A stretch of 64,000 bases of DNA from Cystobasidium ongulense. Taxonomy: Eukaryota; Basidiomycota; Cystobasidiomycetes; Cystobasidiales; Cystobasidiaceae. The notes beneath the pieces are model-generated. The model ran no database searches. It saw only the letters and a list, made by a program, of their open reading frames with translations, and was not told where the DNA came from. Shown in pieces: positions 36,861 to 50,700 of this stretch. How positions within the stretch are numbered: position 1 is the first letter of the stretch; each line of letters opens with the position of its first letter. The DNA is taken from positions 930,001 through 994,000 of the forward strand of contig BQUP01000004.1 in NCBI GenBank assembly GCA_022835595.1, read 5' to 3'. Made by a program: the position numbers and the translations under genes.

Positions 36861-38253
36861 CTCACCTACTCACCCGACAGAAATATGTAGAAGCTTCGCA
36901 ATGTACCGTAGAGCTTGCCGGCGTGACTCTCGCTATGCCTACCACGAGGCACCAACACAGGAGAGCACCATACATGCATGGTCAGCGAAATGAGAGAAGA
37001 TGAAAAGAGTCTGAAGGATGAGGCCATCCTGTATTCACCTTGAGAAGCTTGCTTGCTGGCTTTATACGACAAAGCAACGAAGAGCGTGTGAATGTGTGTA
37101 TATCTGGATGAATCAATGAAAGAAAGCAGGCAAACAAGGAACAAGCAAGAAGGAAAGACGCAGGCAAGCTTTTCGGCCGCTTGTTCACTTGGACCGCATC
37201 TCTCACGAGGCCTACGCTCGTCTTTGTACGGTATTGACGAATTCAAGTGGCCAAAGCGTGCGCATTGATGCCGGGGGTCTAGCGGTCAATCTTTCGTCTT
37301 CTCCCGTTCTTATTCACATGTCAAGGTTGCTTCTTCCTGGGAAGCACTTCCCCGTTGTCGGTAATAGTAGCAGTCTACAGTAGTATCTTCATTGCTTTAG
37401 CCTTGACCACTTCTTTTTGTAAGGGCAAATGCGCACCGCTTCGCAAAAAGAATCCAGGTACAAGGAAATGTTATATGATAGGCCTTGGGTGTGCCGGTGG
37501 CAAACTTTCCCCGTGAGAAGACGCCGGAGCCCCAGCTTTTTCTTTTCCTGAGTTTCAACAATAGGGGCTTGATGATGGAAAGAGAAAGAGCTTGTTGGTA
37601 TAAACACAGCTTTCCCGCTTATGGGCTGAGAAGTACAAGTACTACAACGTGGCATTCTGTACCCCTGATTGACAGCGCGACGGACGTGGCCGGCTCCAGT
37701 GTGTACGAGTATACCGTGAGACTAGTGTGGCGCTTCTTGTTGCCTCGTCAAGAGTCTGAATCCAGCATAGATTTCGCTGTCTCCAGTAGCGCTGTTACTT
37801 CAAGTCTCAACACTGAATGAACAGGTGGGCTTCAATCCTTCCACCTTCAAAATAGCAGATGTATTTCAGCCTATGCAAAAGCTGAAGCGACAAGGGGGTA
37901 GAAGCAAGTCACAGATCGGCGAAGAAGAAGGTTCATAATGCACATCAAGGTGTCATCCAACCGACAAAGGCCCCTTGTGTTTCGTAAAGGGCCCCTGACA
38001 TTCTAACCCAGACTGTTCTTTGCTTGCTGGGTGTGTGGTTTTGTGGTTTGCTTTGGAACGTCTAGTCAAGAAAGGGCACGATTTCCCTATTCTAACGGAG
38101 CTGTCTGGCTACGTATATGATCTTCCTTGCAAGAGAATAGCTTACATATGTGCGTGGCTCGTTGAGAGCTATATCTAGGAACCGGGCTCTTCTTGAAAGC
38201 CTTGGGAGCAGGGTAATTCATTCGTCTTTTGTACCTTTTTTTTTTTTTTTACT

Positions 38254-38394
38254 AAATACAGAGTACGTTTCAAGCTTTCGTATCCGGTTGCAAGGGGAGA
38301 TTGCCGTGGCCTCCAAGTGTGATACCGCATACTTGGAGCTACCGCGCCGTCCTCTTGCAAACGGATACGAACGTTCGTAACGTACTCTGTATTT
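38254..38394. repeat. 141 bp foldback repeat, MITE-like
   Basis: Two arms of about 65-70 bp in inverted orientation with almost no loop. The outer 16 bp, AAATACAGAGTACGTT, are perfect in both arms; inner blocks TTCGTATCCG, TTGCAAG and TCCAAGT also pair, with mismatches between. It codes for nothing. If TA is taken as the target duplication, the inverted ends would be CAGAGTACG, as in Tc1/mariner-type MITEs, but no transposase is present and the target site is my inference. A T15 tract lies immediately to its left. Confidence 0.7.
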
Positions 38395-38725
38395 CGAAAT
38401 TATACAAAAGGCCATCATGATGCAGATCAGATGCGTTAAGAAGAAATCAGAGTTGCAAATAGTCAGTAAGAGCGAATTTGAAGAGCAAGTACCAAGATGA
38501 TCTAAGGTAAAGCAATATTTGGTAGTATTGCATGAAAGAAAGATTAAAGCTAGTAATGTAATGATAGAGGGAATTTATCAAAAACTATACTACTAAGAAA
38601 AGCGAAACATTGGAGAAGGAAATGTGTAGATAGTACCGAAACAACAAGGGAACTGTATTGTGATGGTATCGTAGCACTTTCGAGAACATGCAAGAAGACG
38701 AGTAAAACGTATTGTAGAATCAAGT

Positions 38726-39291
<566 letters not shown>

Positions 39292-39301
39292 NNNNNNNNN
39301 N
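39292..39301. other. Assembly gap (10 N)
   Basis: Ten Ns of probably arbitrary length interrupt the 5' end of the H2A gene. Real sequence, at least the H2A start codon and about 15-20 codons, is missing here. Confidence 0.99.
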
Positions 39302-39337
39302 TGTGTGTGGGTGGGTGGGCTGCGGGTGGGCGAAGGA

Positions 39338-39921
39338 AGTGGCAGAATTTCTGGATGGCGAGAGAAAGAAAGAGGTTATCCTCCTCCTCCTCCCTCAGAG
39401 TTCCTGCGCGCCCTCTGCCCCTGCTCGCTCGCTTCCTTCGGCATGCGGCGGGCGTGTTGTGATCAGATTAGTGTTTGGATTGTTGGATTCGTGATCGTGA
39501 TTGTTGTGCGGCAAAGTGTTGACCTTGAGCACAGCTGAGCACGCAAGTGGCGCAGCGGCGAGGTGATGTTGCAGGCTGTAATTCAGGTAGAAGGAGGATA
39601 TAAGTAGATAGAGTGTATTGAACGTTGTGTTCAATGCACTCTATCCACTTATATCCTCCTTTTCCCTCCTCTACCGCCTGCAACACCACCTCGCCACTAC
39701 GCCACTTGCGTGCTCAGTTTGTGCAAGGTCCCAACTTTCTGCAAAGACCATCGATCCCAACACTCAAAAACAAAGGCACGCCGATCGCGTAGCTCGAACA
39801 GCGTGACAACAACACGGCGAACAGCGCGGCGGAGGGAGAAGGGAAGGGAGACACTCGGGAGGATCTTTCAAGACTGGAAGACCTCTCTTTCTTTCCTTCC
39901 CATCCACTCACTCTGCCACTT
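39338..39921. promoter_or_regulatory. H2A-H2B bidirectional promoter, imperfect inverted repeat
   Basis: The spacer between the divergent histone genes is nearly mirror-symmetric. The core, 39521-39730, pairs GACCTTG...CTGAGCACGCAAGTGGC with its reverse complement at the right edge, then GGCGAGGTG, TGTTGCAGGC, AAGGAGGATATAAGT and GATAGAGTG, and closes on a few bases near 39626. Outside the core, AAGTGGCAGA (39338) mirrors TCTGCCACTT (39912), and an AGAAAGAAAGAG tract (about 39362) mirrors CTCTTTCTTTC (39885). Arms are imperfect, about 80 percent in the core by eye. Each gene therefore sees the same elements in the same order and orientation. Confidence 0.75.
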
Positions 39922-39941
39922 TCCATCTACATCCTCCCAAC

Positions 39942-40496
39942 ATGCCTCCCAAGCCAGCATCCAAAGCCCCAGCCTCCACTGGAGGCAAAGCCCCCGCTAC
40001 CGGCGGAAAGGCAGCCAGTGCGTCGTCCTCTTACTTGAGCTTGTTGAAGGACCTCGACTGACATTGTATCACAGAGTCCACCGGAGGAAAGGCAGGCAAG
40101 GCCACCAAGAAGACCGCAGCTGGCTCTGATGACAAGAAGAAGCGCAAGAAGAAGCGTACCGAGACCTACTCGACCTACATCTACAAGGTCCTCAAGCAGG
40201 TCCACCCCGACACTGGTATCTCCAACAAGGCCATGATGATCTTGAAGTGAGTCTCTCTTCAATCTTATGCATTCTCTCATCCTTGCATACTGACATCTCC
40301 ACACAGCTCCTTCGTCAACGACATCTTCGAGAGAATCGCAGGTGAAGCCTCCAAGCTCGCTTCGTACAACAAGAAGTCGACTATTTCATCCAGAGAAATC
40401 CAGACTGCCGTCCGTCTCATCCTGCCCGGCGAGTTGGCCAAGCACGCCATCTCAGAGGGCACAAAGGGTGTCACAAAGTACTCATCCACCAAGTAA
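39942..40496 (+). CDS. H2B: Histone H2B
   Basis: Core nucleosome histone. Three exons, with introns at about 40019-40073 and 40247-40306. The tail [20 protein letters not shown] is Lys/Ala/Gly-rich; the fold follows: [98 protein letters not shown], ending TK and TAA. The conserved ubiquitination lysine is in VTKYSS. Length and motifs are normal. It shares a symmetric promoter with H2A. Confidence 0.98.
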
Positions 40497-41230
40497 AGCA
40501 TTCTCTCCCTCTATCTTTTTGCTTTCAAATGTGGTCCAGTCGTGGAGTTCAAAGTCGGTCTCAAGAAAGGTTTCAGTTCCCAGCTTTGTTGTTTACATTC
40601 CTTGAAAACCTATCGGGTTCCACTTTCCACTATCATCCTATCTCTCTCAACCTTTCGCCTTTCTTCCTGCAAAGGCTCAGCTTAATAGTTATCTCAAATG
40701 TTGGTTTCATTAGCTTTGCTTTTACCCTTTTTTACCGGCCTCGGCCTTTGATGTTGCTGCAACGCTCTCATCTTTTATATACTGCCTGGCTCCCAGCTTT
40801 GCCTCTCCCTGACTACCCGCAACGCCATCGCCATGAAATGAAGGATTCTCGCTTGGCTTTCATATTCACTTGCTCGTCATCTTGCGCTGTCCTACGCTAG
40901 TAACAATGATGAAGACTGTTGCGCATTATCGCCTCTGACTTAGCCAGAATGTACGCTGATAATGAAGGCAGATATGTAAGCTGGATGCAGACTCCCATTG
41001 ATCCATCTCGCACCATCAGCCAGAATGCGAAGCTACTGAGGTCACTGTAGCTTGCACACTTGCTTGGAAATGGCCGATCGCGTTTGTACGGGCAAAGCTC
41101 CAACCTCTGTCTCTTGCTGATACCTTCCCTTTTCTATTATAATCTTATCCCTGTTACAGACCTGATGCTGAGTGTGCGGTGACAACTGGCTATCTCGCAG
41201 GCTCTGCCCTCTTCAAGGCTTCCAGCAATC
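40497..41230. other. Intergenic region H2B-SGF73
   Basis: 734 bp between co-directional genes, pyrimidine-rich in the left half (H2B 3' region). No gene, repeat or histone-type 3' stem-loop could be identified with confidence. Confidence 0.5.
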
Positions 41231-42846
41231 ATGAGCAATCCACCTACGCCTTTGACCGCTTCATCGATAGATGTAGATGGATCGGCTTCCAGGTCAAAGA
41301 GACGTTTATCTGATGGTGAGTTACATGTTTTGACATACCTTCAGTCCTGTCACGTATCCTCCAAGCTGAGCTTTTCACTCACCGCCCTGCACTTTCCTAT
41401 ACTATCGCAACAAATACACTTGGGGTCGTTTGTGAATAGCCTCGGACGAATCGAATCCAGCTAGCAAGAGCAAGAAAGTCATTGGAGCAGATGGAAAGCT
41501 ATCGAAAGATACTTCTAACAAGACAAAGAGTGGTCGTTTCAAGCGTGCGTATTGTTCCTCTTCCCTTTCCGAACGCATCATTGGACTCCGCCACTTTGCG
41601 CCCTCGATGAAGCTTGTTCCAGCGATATAACAAAAGCCATAACTGATAAAACTTTGGTCATTTACTTCAACCATTCCTTCTCCTTGCACTATCCACATTA
41701 ACGTTCTTCTTGGTTGGAAACTTGCTGCCTCAACGCGGAACGGAACGCCTTCGCCTCATGAACAATCAAAACGAAACAGCCGGAGCTCCAGTCGATTTGG
41801 ACGAGCAGTGTGGTGTGATAACAGATAAGAACGTCGCTTGTTCTCGTTCTTTGACATGCAAGACTCATGGAGTAGGAGCGAAACGAGGCGTACCTGGACG
41901 CACGAAACCATTCGATACCTTGCTTACCGAGTTTCAAAAGAGGAAAGAAAATAGAATCAAGCAGAGGGAGAAAGAAGCTGAAAGACAGGAAAAGAAATCA
42001 GCAGTAGCTACTAATAATGCAAATGGAACATCTGGAGATGCTGGTAATACAAACAATATCAGCATTCCTTCTAGTGTTATCAAAGCTTCTTTCGATGACG
42101 GCGATGATATAGCGGTGCCTCAAGCTGGAAGCTCCTCCTCACATCAAATACGACTTCTCTCACCATCACCTTTGAATTCGATACTTGTCCCTTCTCCCTC
42201 TGCTATGGACCATGTACAAGTACACCAGCAGCGTCAAGAGCATCTTCAGCCTTCTTCGCAACCACCTTCCAGACCGCACTCCAACCCCACACAGCAGAGC
42301 CGGCTGTCATCCGCTTCCAGTATAGCTGTTGCTCCTCCAGCTCAGTCACATCAACAGCAGTCCACCTCAACCAGTTCAGCAGTTCCAACGCCCAAGGGCA
42401 AATCTAATCAAATGTCTCTTTCAGCTTCGAACAATGCAAGCCCGTCAAAAGGTAACGCTTCAGGAGCAGCTTCAAGCGGTGCTGCTATCTCTACGAAGAA
42501 GAAAAAAGCAGGCGAAGGAGGAAAGACTGGCAAAAACAAAACTTCCGCACGTAATAAGGCCGATTTGATACTGGGAGAAGTTGATGATCCACCGGAAACT
42601 ACCAATTCAGGAGCAGCAAGCAGTACCTTGGTAGGAGCAGATGGTAATTTAATAGTAGAAGAAGAAGCGCCGGATTCAGATGATGAAGTTGATCAACTCT
42701 TAACGGCTATGACACAATCAAGAGCTAGACCTTTAGCTCTACCTACTTTCCCACCTTATGAGAGAACACCTATGAAACTGGCAAAGTATAGAGAAAGCTT
42801 CTTGACTGCCTTCACGGGGAGGAGTATGTCTTCGTCAACTTCTTAG
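41231..42846 (+). CDS. SGF73: SAGA subunit SGF73 / ataxin-7-like (SCA7 domain)
   Basis: Anchors the histone H2B deubiquitinase module to the SAGA coactivator. Exons 41231-41315, 41440-41544 and 41780-42846. The SCA7 domain lies at the start of exon 3: DLDEQCGVITDKNVACSRSL, TCKTHGVGAKRGVPGRTKPF, with Cys-x8-Cys-x5-Cys-x2-His zinc ligands, about residue 70-110. The rest is low-complexity: a Lys/Glu-rich helix (KRKENRIKQREKEAERQEKK), then Ser/Gln-rich sequence with poly-Gln-like patches, a basic segment STKKKKAGEGGKTGKNKTS, an acidic DSDDEVDQLL and a C-terminal RPLALPTFPPYERTPMKLA. Low-complexity tails are usual in this family. Confidence 0.87.
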
Positions 42847-43260
42847 CTTGACAACAGTAACCTTGTAAGGAACTACCCTGTTAGGTACGAGTTTTCATCT
42901 TCTCTGTCCTTGTAGCTTTAGATCAAAAACCCTTTCAGTGTTTGAGTAGTACACCAAGACTGTGTAATTATGATAGATTGGATGTCCTAGACAGGCTTTC
43001 TTGTGCTAAAGGTACGCCCGGCGGATGAATGTAGGCAACCCAGCGCCTTGATAGAGCTCATACACCTTTCATCCGCACAAAGTCGGGGACCCAGGATATC
43101 TGATGCGATGTAGAGTGAAAGCGAATATGGGCTTTTTCTTGTCAAAGCCTCGTTTGAGGCACTCAAGCCGTTCAAGAATAGCCCAAGAAGCACAGCGGAT
43201 GATCGACAAGATATCCAGAAGCCGGCTGTCTTACGTCTCGCTTCATCTCGACCCTATGCA
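42847..43260. other. Intergenic region
   Basis: 414 bp between co-directional genes; probable 3' end of SGF73 and promoter of the kinase-like gene. Nothing else recognised. Confidence 0.5.
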
Positions 43261-44540
43261 ATGACACAGCATAAAAGCAGCGGCTCGGGCAGCTCCAGCG
43301 ATGATGCTGCTGCTGGAGATGAAGTCCAGTCGCCAACGGACTTTCACGACAAATGTCCTCGTCTTGCCGAGGAACAGCTACAGCTTCCGACGTCAGAGCT
43401 GTACAAGGCAAGACACCTGGCATCTGGCAAGCCGAAGAATGACAGCGGCAACTTCACTGGGAAATACCAGCACGTAGGCTTCTTCCCAGTTGCTAGATGA
43501 TCTTGCGCGCAGTTTACAGCTGACACGCTCGGCAACTCAAACAACGCAGCTCCGAACAAAGCTAGACTATTCGTATCATACCGTACTCACAAAGCAAAGG
43601 CAAATTCTGCAGGACTCCCTTATAGATGTGATTATTTCCCAGCGTACGGAAGAGTGCAAGGCTTGTGATAGCGATACCTCCCAGCCGACGGTGCTCTTCA
43701 CGGCAGGCGCCATGGCAAGTGGCAAAGGACACACGCTGCGGCACTGCCTGAAGAATGGCACAGTCTCCCTGCCAGACGATTTTATATGGTAAGACTTAAC
43801 ATACTTCCATGCTGGGGTTTGATGACATGACTGATATGGCCCACAGGGTTGACCCTGACAGAATATCGAGACATCTGCCAGAGCGGGAGCAGTACTTGAA
43901 ATACGAGCAGAATAGTGCTCCTGAAAAGCTGCATCCAGAAGCGTCTATGATACAAGAGGTTCTGACTCTGATAGCTAGAGAAAGGAAGCGGAGCCTTGTG
44001 GTTGACGGTTCGCTAAGCGATGGAGAGTACGTATCTATTCATTTAAAGTAAGCTTTGTTTTCACTGACTTACCTGCTTGCGCATTCGGAAACTTAGGTGG
44101 TATAAGAACGTTATGGCAGATTTTAGAAAGGACGGATACGCTATTGAAATCTTCTTTGTCTTTGCTGATCTCTCTGTCATGGAGAAGCGAGCCAAGCAAA
44201 GGGAGAAGACGACAGGTCGACAAACAGATTTAGAACAGGTATATATGCACAGAATGTCTCGGACTCTGAGCGGTACATGCTGACATGCGGCTGGTATTTC
44301 AAAAAGATCCGACGCACTGCCAAATCTGCTCCGGAAAGCGTTCATCAATTGGCTCATAAGGACTACTGCGATCGCGTTAGACTCTTAGACAATTCCAGCA
44401 ATGACAAGCCTCCACGTTTAGTGTACGACTCAGCAAAAGATCCGGCTTTCGAGCAAGATGGCCACAATGTCGACGTCATGAGGTGGATGAAGAAGGAGCA
44501 AGCGTCATGCGATCATGAAACGGGAGCAGCAAAAATGTAG
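43261..44540 (+). CDS. Zeta-type P-loop kinase, fungal host family
   Basis: Nucleotide-binding protein with the fold first described in bacterial zeta toxins, widespread as an ordinary nuclear gene in fungi; the fungal substrate is not known to me. Visible motifs: Walker A in FTAGAMASGKGHTLRHC, VDPDRI with the catalytic-type Asp, VVDGSLSD, WYKNVMADFRKDGYAIEIFF, a basic helix EKRAKQREKTTGR, and near the end PESVHQLAHKDYCDRV, all in family order. Exons change at about 43790, 44030 and 44250. The 5' exon arrangement, upstream of the Walker A exon, is not settled. No antitoxin-like partner is seen next to it. Confidence 0.75.
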
Positions 44541-44666
44541 CATGTCTAACAGTAAATGAGTAGTTCTTTGCTTTCCATTGCTACATAGTACGACGTACGT
44601 ATCAATCTTGTACAACAACATTTTTACCTATTGGGGAATCGTGCACCCATTTCGAAGCGGACAGCA

Positions 44667-46721
<2,055 letters not shown>

Positions 46722-47797
46722 ACGGCCGCTGGGACCGAGCGAGGCGCACGAGCGTGCAGGCAGAGGTGCAGAGACCTGCTGGCTGCTGCTGGTGTGCCTC
46801 TTGCTTGTCCTGTGCCGTCGCTGGAGGTCCTGCCCGCCGACGAACCAATGGTGCGCGCAGGAGGGAAAGGGCTTACTAAGCCAGTGTAGGGCGAGTTGGG
46901 AACAGGTTCAGAGGCAAGGTGCGAGAATTGGCAAGGGAGATCGTGCGGACTCGATGTCAGCGCAGTCTAGAGGTAGTTACACATTGCTGTATTGAATAAT
47001 GACGAGTGAATCTACATCTCGTATCCTTTGAGATTGCTACAAACTCGTTCTCGACAGCCATCATACCAGCTTGGTGAGCCGGACCATTTCATAGAAGAGG
47101 CACGCTCTGAGCCTAAGATTGGTTGGCAAACTCAGTGGACTTTAGGTGTTCGTATGCTGGATAGGGTATTGGAATGCAAGAACCCATACTTTCATCTCTT
47201 GTTGAAGCATTGGCTCGGCAGTTATGTCGGATACGAGGTACGGCCAAAGTTGTTAGCATCAGAGAATGGGACGGCATGGATAGCCGTGCTAGAGTCGAAA
47301 ACACACCAGCTCGTCTGAGAATGTAGAATGCCTGCATAGCGGTATAAGGATGGACGATGTTGATGACAAGCTCCGGCTCCGGGCGCCGGTTCAGATTGTG
47401 CTCAGGATTGTCATACGGAGCAGTATCTGAACCGCGAAGAGGGCCTAGTTAGGGACGTTAGTAATCGGTCCGCTCTTCTGTCTCATCTCGCTGCATATGT
47501 GTGTGTCCTCTTCATCGGGTTGCTCGGCACGTGCTTTATCCTGTATGCCGGCAGGTCATTGAGCTTGAGCTTTGGTCTGAGCTATGGACTCAGCCAGCTC
47601 ATAGCGAGTGCCATATTATGAAAGGGAATCCTCGTCGCCCATGAAAAGAGTCGCGGTAACGCAGTTGGTTTCCGTAAAGCTAGAAGGACCGATTGGGCTC
47701 TCTAACACAGCAATGGCCACTTCGGAACAGCCACAAGCCTGGTCTGCGTCTAAACAACACCGAGGGACCACAGCCAGTCCTGAACAAGCTCATCAAG
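46722..47797. promoter_or_regulatory. Divergent intergenic region ESA1 / UBA-E2
   Basis: 1.08 kb between divergent genes. A plus-strand frame at 47028-47318 shows no family resemblance. A short hairpin lies at 47387-47434. A 5' exon of the downstream gene could begin at the ATG at 47714, since a CACAG acceptor precedes an in-frame VLNKLIK before the called start. Confidence 0.45.
47387..47434. repeat. 17-bp-stem hairpin
   Basis: CGGTTCAGATTGTGCTC pairs with GAGCAGTATCTGAACCG across a 14-nt loop, with two mismatches. No tRNA arms or known RNA family fit. Confidence 0.6.
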
Positions 47798-50700
47798 ATG
47801 GCTGCCTTGCCAAAAGACAAGCGAGAGCAGCGTATCGCGTCGCTCATGGACATGGGCGTGACCCGCGCAGCCGCAAAAGCAGCTTTACGTGCAAAGAACT
47901 GGCAGACGGACGAGGTGAGACACGTCTGACTGCTTTGAGCACCGCGATATATCTTCACCTGACATGATCCGAGCTTTATTGGTGGTCATCCTGCTCCACT
48001 ACAGGCTGCTCTCATCGTCTTTGATGATCGCTACGCCGACGCTGTTGATATACCTACGTCGGACGAAGAGGATGCTGCAGGCGCTACCAGAGCAGGTACA
48101 TCTGCTACACTCCCGGACAAAGGCAAAGGTAAGGCTAGAGAAGTCGTCAAGCTACCCGTAGGTGATTCCACTCCACTCGAGGCAATAGTGTCTGTCACTG
48201 AGCATGCATACTCTGGCAGACCCCGGACGACGATGCAGACGGTGGTGAAGACGAATTGGACAACGAAGACAACGGCGCATACGACGAGGGCGAAGACGAC
48301 TACTTTGACGATGATGATAACGTCGGAGAAGACTTCGCCGACTCTGATTCGGGCAGCGTAACTTGTGAGCCGGCATCACTGCAAATAATGTCGCGTGTCC
48401 GCCACCGGAAACATTGCCGTTTGTGAGATGTACACTGATATATACAAATGCCTTGATTCGTATCGCAGACGGAGACGGAGATGCATATGGCTTTCTAGAT
48501 ATCTCTAAGGATCGTCAAGTTGAAATCAAAGAAGTTGAAGAGCCAGTAAAGCGAGTCATCATTTCCAGAACGAAACGTGGAGAAGTGGCTTTTCCGTCGA
48601 AGGAAAGTGGACAAATGCCAGCTGAGATATTCGGTTTGCAACGATGTAAGCAAGCTATTGTGAATGTACACGCATCCTCAGACTGACCATGCGCCGAACG
48701 TAGGGCTGAGCGGCTGTCCCGAAGGTGAGACTGCCTAGTTGCGTTTAGTCTGATCCAGGAACATACGCTGATGTATTAGGCGCACAGGAAGCGAGCAGCA
48801 GCAGCTGTTTCCTCTATACAACAGTCTCACAAAGTCCGACTTCATGTCGACTACATGTGTAAGCCTGCTGTTTGTAGGGCAGACTCGTGTTGCATGTACT
48901 TTCCGCTGAAACCAAACGCGCTTACTGTTTGCAGCCATACAAGTGCGGCGGGGTCATTGAGCACCAGGAATCGGACTTTTTCGCTATCCCAGAGAGCTTT
49001 CCAGATTACATCGATCGTCTCTGTCATATCTGTCAGATAGCATGTCCGAAATGCAAGAAGGGCGTCTGTCTCGCTTGCAATGAGCCTTGCGAGCTTCAGG
49101 AGGGTTCAGATGCGCCAAAGGACTACACGAGAGCACCAGATGTGTTGCTGCATTGTGCGAATCTGCAAGCTGTGATTATTGGAGTCGGTCTGCACATGGC
49201 TGGACGATTGTGTACGCTCGTTTGCATCTAGACAAGCAGACGAGTGCTAAGTTGACATGCTTTGGCTGTTTCTTCTACGCGATAGGGGATGATGTCTCAT
49301 CGATGGACCCAACGAACACTTCGGGCGCCAGAAAACGTAAAGTATCGGGGGCCGTGGGTGATGATGATGAAGACTATGTGGAAACCGGGGTGGCCAGACG
49401 TTCTTACTTTCGAGCTGGAACAGGCTACGGCGGTGGTCGGGACGATGTAAGTTGTATTGCCAACGCTAAACAATGCCCCCACTGAACCAGCTCTGTGTAG
49501 GACACTGGTATCAAAGCTGCTGCTAAAGCACAACAGGCAAAAGACAAGCAACTCGCTAAGCTCCTATCACACGTTCGGGTGTATCTTCCCAACAGAGACC
49601 GACCAGGTGCATTCCAAAATACAGATCAGTGCGTAGTCCGGATGCCTTCTCCCATTTATTGTTCCGTCATTGATATATGCTCTCGCATGTAGCATGCCCG
49701 CGAGTCAAACACTGGCACATCTTAGAAGACGTTTCAATCCTATTGCCTCGATGCTGCTGAGTGCAGAGTCGCTTAGCGACATGAGCGAGCGCAAAGAGCT
49801 GTGTATGTATGCTACATTATCAGAAAGCTTCTTGCGCTCACCCCATCTCTTCATTTAGACACTGAATTTATGGCGTGGCTAGAAGGCATGAGCGGACACG
49901 AAAACTTAGCAGGTCTCATGGGACAGGTATGTCTCAGTACTTTCTGGCGATGGCGACATTGCGTTGACTTTGCTCTCAGCCAATTATGCGAGTGTCCTCG
50001 GTCAATTATGCCGATGCTGTCCCTACAAGCAAATCCATTGGCCGTGAAAAAATAATGTGAGACGGCTTCATATCACTGTAGCACAAATCATGTCCTAATA
50101 TGACTTGACTTTACTTCCATCTGTAGCGTGTTCCATTCGAGCCCGGGTCCACGAGAGTTACTCGAACGCATTCTCAGTCAGGTCCACGTGGCTAAGAAAG
50201 TAGCTCTAGCTTCGAAAGCACGAGAAGATGCTTTACGCAAAGAACGAGAGGACAAAATGACGGAACATGAGAAGGCTGAAGCAGCAATGTATGCATCAAA
50301 TGCTCCAACAGCTCTCGAGAACGAATTATCGGGCAATTTGTACGGATCTGAAGAAACTGGAAGATTGATGGAGTTTTGTGACACTATCGAAAAAGCTGTC
50401 ACTAGTATTGATAAAGCTTTGAAACAATCGAAGAGAGGTGAAGCTGTTCTTAAAAGCATGAAAAACCATTCTATTCTGTCGACGAATGCTACAGGACAAG
50501 GCTCTTCATCAGCATCGATGCCTGCTGGAATGTCGATTTCGGGAGAGAAAACGAAGACATCTTCTTTAGCAAATATGACAGATGAGGAGATAGAGATAAA
50601 GTACACTCAATGGGCAAAGGAAACGAACTATGGTTACCACGATTGGAGCACACCTGCGAAGGAGGGAGAGACACTTGCCCCTTCCTTTGCGTACAAACAC

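Larger units (their letters stand above)
35068..38725. other. 3.7 kb region without a convincing gene
   Basis: The longest gene-poor stretch in the window. Open frames of up to 180 codons occur on both strands (35703-36245 and 36062-36553, minus), but they overlap each other, are Ser/Pro-rich and match no family I know. It holds a pyrimidine-rich tract (36655-36710), GATG-type repeats (36793-36860), a T15 run (38236-38250) and a foldback repeat (38254-38394). It lies upstream of the homeodomain gene and may hold a long promoter or untranslated leader, or a non-coding RNA. Confidence 0.5.

Noticed and set aside
39595-39660. TATA boxes for H2A and H2B in the palindrome centre
   Set aside because: TATAAGT occurs on both strands, but about 300 bp from either start codon and pointing across the centre; too uncertain to call as promoters.
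47340-47450. tRNA gene candidate around the hairpin
   Set aside because: No cloverleaf: the acceptor stem, D arm and GGTTCRA T-loop are all missing.
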